Source of the DNA: Peromyscus leucopus
Lineage: Eukaryota; Chordata; Mammalia; Rodentia; Cricetidae
Direction of reading: 5' to 3'
DNA length: 64,000 nucleotides
Assembly (NCBI RefSeq): GCF_004664715.2
Contig: NC_051069.1
Coordinates: 562,001 to 626,000, forward strand
Within the stretch, counting starts at the first letter, position 1, and each line of letters starts with the position of its first letter. Shown in pieces: positions 56,462 through 64,000 of this stretch. The position numbers and the translations under genes are program-made. The notes under the pieces were generated by a model. That model did no database searches, was not told where the DNA came from, and saw nothing but the letters and a program-made list of their open reading frames with translations.

Positions 56462-59317
56462 CTATAGAAGATACTGTAACCCAGTACCCGATTTCCCTCA
56501 GGAATCCTAGAGCCCACTGATCCAGCTTCTGTGAATGCCTTTATACCTTTGCCCAGGGTGACGCCCCTCCCAGAAAGGTTGCCATCTCATAACAGATTCA
56601 CGAAGAGCTCTGACATCCTAAAGACCTTGCACCAACACAGGACAAAAATGGAGAGGTATATTAACTCCTGAATTCATAGCAGGGTTAGAGAGAAGTTCTT
56701 CATACTTTGTCTGAAGGAATTTGTACATTTTAAAGTTGACATCTAAACTTAGAAATTATGTGTATCAATAGTAATAAAGCATGTGGTTTACATGTTTGAT
56801 ACTGACATTTAAAAAATAAAGTTGCTGTTTTAAATGTCCCTTTTGAAAAAGTGCAATAATTTGATTCCTGCTATCATCCCTTTAAAAGAACAGATAGGAT
56901 GTTGGCATTGTGAAGCACTCACTATTTCTGATGCAGAGGACATTGCTATGTTTCTCACTAGGGCTCCTGCTGAAATTAGTATTTTTGCTCTGTTTTAATA
57001 AAGATCACTCGGCACAGGCTGTTGTCTCTGCCCATTTCTGGAATATTTGTTACACTGGATCTGTCACTCTTGAAATTTGCTAAGCTTACAGTTTTTTCCT
57101 AGTTCTGCTAGCCAGTGCCATCCACCATCATGACCTTTGAAACTACTTGTGTCACATGTTTAGTTTGTAGGTCCCTTTGCATCATGATGATGGTACTCCT
57201 TTAATTACAAAACCACTCAGCATTTTGTTCAGTAGACCTTCCAAAATCTCTACTGTCATTAAGACTCTAGGATTGAATTTTGGAGTGATCATAGAGTCAG
57301 ATTATAACAACAAGATCAACAAGCCATTTTACCCTCAGATTCTGGCCTCACTTCTTCCTTCTTAGTGGCTAGTAGTTTGTCACTTGGGTGTAGTTATTCC
57401 CAGAGTGTGTTATTTCTCAGTTGCTCCCTGGTTAATAATCAGAAAAGGCTCATTGAGTATCGGACTACCTTAAAAAAACTGAGTTTGACCTCTTTTCTTC
57501 ATCATCCCCATACTCTTTCCCCCTTCTTCCTACACTTTTCTCCCTAGCCTTTCCTCTTTTGTTCATTTGGTATATCCAGTGTTCCTTGTTCTTCTAGGTA
57601 TCAATCTATATAAAAGGCAGCCATTCCTTAACTTGTAAAGTCTACGGGGACCAGGTCCTGTTTGTGTCCCTCCTACACAAACACCTGTTGACACCTCCAG
57701 ATCTCTTTCTCTTCCTCATTCCTGTAGCCATCGCTCAGTCAGCCTGACCTGGTTGTGGATGAACAAACAGAACAAGTTGGGCTTTCTTCTCTTAGGTAGT
57801 CTCTGTAAAAAAAAATAAGGACTAAGACTCCATTACTTAATCTTAACTGGTAACCCCAAGGCATTTGTTCTGGAAGCCATGTTTAAAAGTCCTCCATGAG
57901 CCCTGTCTGTTTCTGTTCCTCATGTGGAGTACAGAGATTGTTAACAGTACTTTCTTTACAGTGTGCCTGGGGCACTGACTCCCAGGAGGCCAGACATTAC
58001 CTTGCTCCTTTAGAAGCACAGTGACTTGCACTGGAAGGGTACTTATAGAGACAACTCTGTATTTAGGATCCACCAGGTTGTTTTCAGATGATTGTGAGCT
58101 GGATAACGTGTATGGAACTTTGTCAAGGACTGACTGGTTCATTATTTATTTTGTTCTAGGCTGTTACCTCTAAAATAGACTCAATATAACTAAGATGAGT
58201 ATGTTTAACTTCATTCTTGACTTTAGCTGACATGATTGATTATACCACTGGTCTTTAGAGGTATTCTGATCTATCAGTTTAATGGAATTTCCTTAGACTT
58301 CTTTATGGATCAGGTACATTTTAAAGTGGATTCTGTGTAATTATTAAAAGATTCTGTAATACCTGGATTATTCTCTTTGTCCCACATGGGAACAAGAACA
58401 CAGAAATATAAGGAGAAAATCACTTAGGTTTCTAAGGTAGACCCTGTTGGTTAGTATTTGTTTTGCTGGTATGGTTTAGAACCCTGGATGACCTGGTGAG
58501 GTCAGTACTGATGACCTTACCTTACTACTTTGAGTGTTGTCTATACTAGGCTTCATTACAAAGTAAATGAGCTTAATCCTGTCTTTCCTCAGTCACACTA
58601 ATCAGTTACACTACTCAGCATAGTTGATGGAGGTAAACTTCATTTTCTCTTTGGTTGGTTATAAGAATCCACTTGGTTGAGAGTGTCAGACTTCAAGAAA
58701 AACTCACCAGGTGCCCAAGACAGTGTAGAAACCAGGTTTGCACATATGTTGGAGGTGATTTCCATGGGCCTTTGCATTGCCGCGTGGCTCCAAGAGTTGC
58801 CCCTGATGGTTTTTGTCATAGATTAGCCGTGTAGAGTAAACAGCTTTTGCAAACAGACATTTTAACTAAAATCTTGGTGACTGATAGATGATTTTGCACT
58901 TGGAGCTAAATATTTCAAAACAATCTTTATTACCAGTTTTACTTGAGATGAGAGATTGTGTATCTTAAAGTTCTAACAAATGCAAGATCCCTCACTGAAG
59001 AATTGAGATATTATTGTTAAATTTGGCATTGTAGTGCAAAATCTTAAAGGGCTAATAAAAAAATAATCAGAAGAAAAACAAAGCTAAACCCAAGAGAGAT
59101 TGAAGCAGCGATAAATAGGCATTAGTTTTGATGTTTAACACACCTTTTGGTCCTTCTCTGTAGCTGTGAGGAAGAAAACCTTCAATGTGTTTGGAGTCTG
59201 TGCTGATTGAAGCTTAGTGGAGAATTAAACTGAAAAAAAAAAAAAAAGTCATTCATTTTAATGTGCCTTTGATAAGGAAGTCAAGACAAAACTTTTATTT
59301 TCTTTTTTTCTTTTTCT
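56462..59317. other. Long SINE-poor stretch, unassigned
   Basis: About 2.9 kb without a SINE I recognise. Less AT-rich patches occur at 57640-57780 and 57850-58140, the latter with a 99-codon minus frame (57843-58142). 'aataaa'-type signals lie near 56772 and 56815. It may hold old repeats or conserved non-coding DNA. No gene is claimed. Confidence 0.35.
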
Positions 59318-59427
59318 TTTTTGGTTTCTTCGAGACAGGGTTTCTCCGTTATTTTGGTGCCTATCCTGGGTCTGGTTCTTCCTCCCGAGTGCTGGGATTA
59401 AAGGCGTACACCATCACTACCCAGCTA
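59318..59427 (-). repeat. B1 SINE with internal deletion
   Basis: Antisense B1 with 'cttcgagacagggtttctcc' and 'gtgctgggattaaaggcgta'. About 50 bases of the middle are missing. Confidence 0.9.
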
Positions 59428-59454
59428 TTTTTTAATTAATTAGCTAATTAAAAA

Positions 59455-59566
59455 TTTTTTTTGAGACAGGGTTTCTTTGTTGTAGAACTCACTTTGTAGA
59501 CCAGACTGGCCTCAAACCCTGAAATCCACTTGGCCTCTGCCTCTTGAGTGTTGGGATTAAAGGGTG
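59455..59566 (-). repeat. B1 SINE with internal deletions
   Basis: Antisense B1: 'gagacagggtttctttgttg', 'gtgttgggattaaagggtga'. The 5' start box is missing. Confidence 0.87.
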
Positions 59567-59809
59567 ACCTTTAAGTTTAGGTACCTACCAAAAAGTAAAG
59601 TTGTTGATAGCTTGTTAGGAATTGCATTTTGACAGTCCATCTAAGAAGGAATAGGGTAGGTTCAGTGCTGTGATAGCCACTGCTGACCACCCCAGCTTCT
59701 GCGAGGAACACTGACCGCCTCCCAGCCTCTACAGTGCTGCTGTTTGCTTACTTCCTCTTGCAACAGAAATGGCTTGGCCAATGGGTTTTGAACAACCAAT
59801 TAGTATTTA

Positions 59810-60260
59810 ATTACTTTATTTAGACAAAGAAATTATACTTTTTTTGTTACAGAGTTCTGCAACATACAAAAAAATTCCAATCTTACTTAAATGTCCATTT
59901 GACAATATCATACAAAAAGGATGTATAAGAGAGGTATTGCTTTAGAAAATCTAGGATCTATGTACAGTATTTAATGAGTACTTTAGCCGATATGTTTAGG
60001 AGATGGGAATCTGCTGTTAACTGAGGCAAATGTGTTGAGTTCATCTTGGTCCTCTTCTAGAGAATTCAGTGTTTTCCATGTTTGTAGTTCAGTTTGACAT
60101 TATTGGTAAGAATACCTTTTTAAAAGGATACTTTATTTTCCCTATGGAAAATATGCTGAAACACTGAGAGGGTTTCCTCTTGTCTTTGAACTTGTTGCTT
60201 GTTTTCCTAGTATAGTTTAATTTCTTCAGATGTTCAGGCTGCTTACAATAGACAAAACTA
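59810..60260 (-). other. Candidate 3' UTR or decayed terminal exon, minus strand
   Basis: On the minus strand a 38-codon frame (about 60099 to 59983) contains LEEDQDELNTFASVNS and ends PKHIG before TAA. After it come a TGTACATA motif and an AATAAA at about 59813-59818. A second frame upstream (60271-60089) is offset by frame. No acceptor AG lies right before the last frame, so it may be a frameshifted pseudogene or chance. No poly-A tract follows, which argues against a recent retrocopy. Parent gene not recognised. Confidence 0.3.
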
Positions 60261-61022
60261 TGAAGAACCATTATGTCCTCCCCAAAGCTGAAACTGATAC
60301 AAGCAGCTACATGTATTATAGCACATGGAAAATTTGTTCAATTAAATACATTGTTTAAGTGGTTTATTTTTCTACGTGAGCAATTAGGTAAGCATGTTGT
60401 TTCAGGTGAAGACTTGGGGACTGTATGTAGGTGGAACAATACTAAGCTTGCGTTTGTTAGTAGGGAAGAAGATGAGTAAGTGGGTAAGAAGCTGAGGGTG
60501 GTATAGTTCATTGTAAATGAAGGGAGCAACAAACCTACATTTGAAACCAAGAGTAGGAAGGAAATGGAGGGGCAACACATTACCTGTAGGTTGTAGTTGG
60601 TGTATGTTAATTTTATGTTTATACCTCTTTCAATTTCAATGAAATAAAAAATATTTTGAGTGGGAAAATTTTCTTTTTTGTATCATATATAACCAAACAA
60701 TATACTAAAAAAATCCAAGAAGGAAAATTACAATTTCAACTAAGGAAAGGTGTAAGAACATTTTGTTAACTTCTGGGGCGGCAGACTGTGTATCAACAGA
60801 GTGCTTGCAACCAAGAAGTAGTAAGGGCCTGGCTAGTGCTGTCTTTGAGGGCCAGGCTGAGCTACACTGTCCTGTTGAAGCAGGAAGACTTAGGTAGTAG
60901 GTAAGCTGCTGAGGTCCAGAAGGAGGTAGGTGAGCGAGACTGGAAGCAGGACTTCAGCAGCAGCTTAGCTTCCAGATAAGGGCTTGGGCTTTCCCCAGTT
61001 AGGGGAACTACTTCCTTTAGAG
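60261..61022. other. Unique-looking DNA
   Basis: No repeat or gene recognised. Short frames only. Confidence 0.4.
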
Positions 61023-61190
61023 CAGTGCTTTTCAACCTGTGGGTTGCGGCCTCCGAAGACCATCAGAAAACACACATTTACATTACAAAATTACAGTTAC
61101 GAAGTAGTAACAAAATAATTTCATGGTTGGGGTCACCACACAAAGAACTGTATTAAAGGGTCACAGCATTAGGAAAGTTGAGAACCACTG
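61023..61190 (+). mobile_element. URR1-like hAT element
   Basis: Starts 'cagtgcttttcaacctgtgg' and ends 'gttgagaaccactg'. The middle has 'ggttggggtcacca'. Internally shortened. Confidence 0.9.
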
Positions 61191-61418
61191 ACAGAATCCT
61201 AATACAAAAACAGGCTCCTACCAGACTGAAACAAGGATATAAAGCTTGTTCTTTGCCATGACTGACTTTTGTCATGATAGAAGCCTAGTAGATAGGAGCT
61301 TATATTGAATAAACTGATCATTTTGTGATTTTTGACCTGCAATGTTGGGCACTGTGATGTTGAATACTTGAGGATTTTTTTATTCTTTAGTAATCTTAGT
61401 GATTGATATTTCTTAGAT

Positions 61419-61597
61419 CAGTGGTTCTCAAACTATGAGTTGCGACCCCTTTGGGGTTGCATATCAGATATTTACATTGCAGTTCCTAACAGCAAAATTA
61501 CAGTTATGAAGTAGCGAAATAATTTTATGGTTGGGGTCACCACAACATGAGGAACTGTATTAAAGGATTGCAGCATTAGGAAGGTCGAGAACCACTC
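61419..61597 (+). mobile_element. URR1-like hAT element
   Basis: Starts 'cagtggttctcaaactatga' and ends 'ggtcgagaaccact'. It lies about 230 bp from the preceding copy and in the same orientation. Confidence 0.9.
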
Positions 61598-62222
61598 TCT
61601 TAGATCTTGTCAGACCACATGGTTGGTAGAAGGAAATAATATCCTAATTCAGTGGGATTTCTTAAGTGAGTAGAAAACAGATTGCTATTTATGGCTTGCA
61701 CAGATGAGACTAGAATGAGGAGCTAGGTGGACTCTCATCTGTTTGAGGGTATTGAGCCTTTTCTGTCACTATATATAAGAGGCATTGCATTTCACATGTT
61801 GAATCCATAAAACTTTTTGGTTTGGGTTGCCATATGAAAAGGTTAGCTAGAATTATATGAAATAATCTTAAGTAAAATATTCTTACTTTACACTTTAAGG
61901 AGATTTTTTGAGTAAGATTGATTGGTTCTTACAGAGGTCATGTAAGTATCTGGTTTGGTTCCCTTTAGTTTTTTTTTTTTTTTTAATTTAGTTTGGTTCC
62001 CTAATTATTTATTGAGCACCAAATTTGTGCCAGATCCTCATCTAGATGCTTTTATTTATTCTAGTGGACATGGAATGTTGTTCACTATATCAATCAATTC
62101 AGTTCTCCTTGACAAATATTGATTGATACCTGTGGTCATTCATCACTGGTACTCCAACATATATATCCATATTTCTGCTCCAACAATGTGAGTTGTTTTG
62201 TTACTAAGAGTCAACTGTTTTT
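61598..62222. other. Unique-looking DNA with an old repeat relic
   Basis: At about 61990-62085 'ttattgagcaccaaatttgt' and 'attctagtgg' resemble an old MIR/L2-class element. The rest is unassigned. Confidence 0.4.
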
Positions 62223-62237
62223 TGTTCTCAAATCTCT

Positions 62238-62362
62238 CTCGTTTTTTGGAGACAGGGTCACTATGTAGCTCTGGCTGACCTGGAACTCACTCTGTAGACC
62301 AGGCTGGCTTTTCACACACAGAGATATACTTGCCTCTGCCCCCTAAATGCTAGGATTAAAGG
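62238..62362 (-). repeat. 5'-truncated B1 SINE with 15-bp duplication
   Basis: Antisense B1 from 'ggagacagggtcactatgta' to 'atgctaggattaaagg', where the consensus start is lost. A perfect 15-bp repeat 'tgttctcaaatctct' flanks it (62223-62237, 62363-62377). Confidence 0.94.
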
Positions 62363-62377
62363 TGTTCTCAAATCTCT

Positions 62378-63204
62378 TAATTGAATTTATTTAAATGAAA
62401 CCAATAGATTAATAGAGAATGTTGTTTCCTAAGAGCTGAATTCGATGTTATATGCTTTCATGGAACCATTGTTTAAGAACAAGAAGCTGTAATCCTTGCT
62501 GTTACCTTAGTTCTAAGTGAGATATTGGTAAACTGAAAACAAATCTATAAGATTCTGAAATTTTCTTTCATATGCACTCATTTGTGCTATACTTTAAGAA
62601 AGACAAGCACTGTGAAGAATGTGTTTTGAGTTCGACTTATGCAAGAAGGGCAGTTAGGAAACTAACCAGAGAAGGCTTATTTGACGGGTCTTGATCGCAG
62701 GTTTGGAACCATAGGGAAAGTGAGACACAAGAGAGTGAAAGGACAGATTAAAGTGCCACAGTGACTTGATTGCAAGGCTCCAGGGCTTGTGCAGTCACAT
62801 TGGTCTCTTCACAGGAACACTGAGAGAAAAAAAGCACCTAGAATTTCTGCCTCACTGCACTGCACTGCACTGTAGTATATATCTGACTGAACAGTCTGTA
62901 TTAAACCTTGTGCTGTGGTCAGGAAGCTCACACTTCTGCCGTGGGAGAGTTGCTCAAGGAGAGAACACAGAATAACTTGAAACATAAGGGTGAGTATGTG
63001 GCTCATTCAGCTTATATAATATGCCTTCGAACATTTGCAATTTACATAATGTTCATATAAAATAATATTTGTTAAAATTATATTTGCTAGAAAGGAACAG
63101 AACCAAATTCAACTTAATCTTGTATGATTTATAAGTCTATGCCTGTTCACTACATTATATTTAGGGACGTTTGTTTTAGCCAATCTCCTGCATAGTTTTT
63201 AGAC
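62378..63204. other. Unique-looking DNA with a (CACTG)4 run
   Basis: Four exact CACTG units at 62853-62872. No gene recognised. Confidence 0.5.
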
Positions 63205-63330
63205 CTGTTTTTTTTAAAGCAATTAATTAATGTATGTGCACATGGGCGCACACCTGCGTGGAAGCTAGAGGCCGATATCAGGTGCCTTCCTTAGTTCTTG
63301 TCCAGCTTATTTGTTGAGATGATGCCCTTT
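63205..63330 (-). repeat. B4-type SINE fragment
   Basis: Antisense: 'ggccgatatcaggtgccttc' and 'gtccagcttatttgttgaga', the left portion of the long B4-type form. Confidence 0.6.
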
Positions 63331-64000
63331 TTCCCACCTCCCATTTCCTCTTTTCAGATATCTTAACTATCCACCTGAATTATCCCCTTGTAACGTAAGA
63401 CTATCGAACCTGTTTTATTGCAGTCAGCAAAATAATTCTCAAACTGGAGGTCTTATATCAAGCAACATAATGGGATGGAATTATAGTGTAGAATAAGGGA
63501 TAAGAAAGATAATTACCACCTTTAAATTCTTATAATGCATATACATAATTTTAAAAGTAAAGTTCTCTGTAAAAAAGTATCACCAGTATGAAAAATATTT
63601 AATGAAAACTTAACCTGCATTAATGGGAATACAGTGTCAGTGTCATAGATGATGATGTTCTTGTCATATCTTAGGTGTAGTGATAAATTCAATTTTAAAC
63701 TTTTTAAGGTTACTTATCAACTGTAGTGTCTATTGGAACATGTTTAGGATTTGAGGTACTCAAAATGGTTTCATAGGAAGAATGGTTAAGAAAAAGGGAT
63801 GGAGAAAAAGGACAAGTGGAAAGAATATCCAGATTTTTTTATGCTGTCATTTAAGAGAGAATATAGGTTTCTCTGTTGTTCCTTGGGAATATAAGAGGAA
63901 AGCTACTTTGAGGGAAAGGGCGTACAGGACCAGAATGATACTTGTGAGTGGGTATTACAACTGTTGATCCCTGCCAGTCATTATAATGTGAACAAGAAAT
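63331..64000. other. Unique-looking AT-rich DNA
   Basis: A 61-codon + frame at 63782-63967 has no recognisable domain. Nothing else seen. Confidence 0.4.

Noticed and set aside
1..64000. CRISPR arrays, operons, prokaryotic promoters
   Set aside because: The repeat content is mammalian. No regularly spaced direct repeats or compact gene order were seen.

Overview
This window looks like rodent nuclear DNA, and I found no convincing intact protein-coding gene. It is AT-rich, and I noticed no CpG-island-like stretch. It is packed with rodent SINEs: B1, B2/B3, B4 and ID. There are also URR1-type hAT elements, L1 of several ages, and class II (ERVK-like) and MaLR LTRs. B1, B2, B4 and ID together point to a muroid rodent. 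A young B1 subfamily (copies at 32.5, 35.0 and 56.3 kb) resembles B1s I associate with cricetids such as hamsters, deer mice and voles. That last step is inference from memory, not a search. Almost all short open frames arise by chance or from antisense SINEs, so I list no CDS as established.

Layout. 1-5.8 kb: MIR relics, B1, B3 and B2 copies, and a URR1. 5.8-8.7 kb: largely unrecognised unique sequence. 8.7-16.7 kb: dense SINEs, a solo LTR inside a B1, a B2 inside a B1, and a second URR1. 16.7-24.7 kb: mixed unique DNA and SINEs, an LTR of about 0.5 kb, and a likely 3' fragment of a retrocopied mRNA. 24.7-26.4 kb: an old antisense L1 ORF2 relic. 27-36.4 kb: SINEs, a MaLR LTR carrying an ID element, GT and TTTA microsatellites, MER5A, young B1s and a B1 inside a B1. 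36.5-37.7 kb: a recent duplication with swapped block order around an old L1 tail. 38-43.3 kb: B4, an L1 3' end inside another rodent repeat, and a second copy of the 23-kb LTR family. 43.5-53 kb: B3, B4 and B1 copies and one candidate exon. 53.3-56.1 kb: an old sense L1 split by a younger antisense L1 tail. 56.1-64 kb: a 5S rRNA pseudogene, a candidate minus-strand 3' UTR, two more URR1 copies and late B1s.

The window reads most naturally as intronic or intergenic sequence. The strongest window-wide signal is strand asymmetry. By eye about nine in ten recognisable B1, B2/B3 and B4 copies lie antisense to the + strand, and GT microsatellites prevail over CA. This could mean the window lies in an intron of a + strand gene, but that is inference. 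Nested insertions with visible target-site duplications give a relative history for several loci. No new defence, biosynthetic or signalling system is visible.
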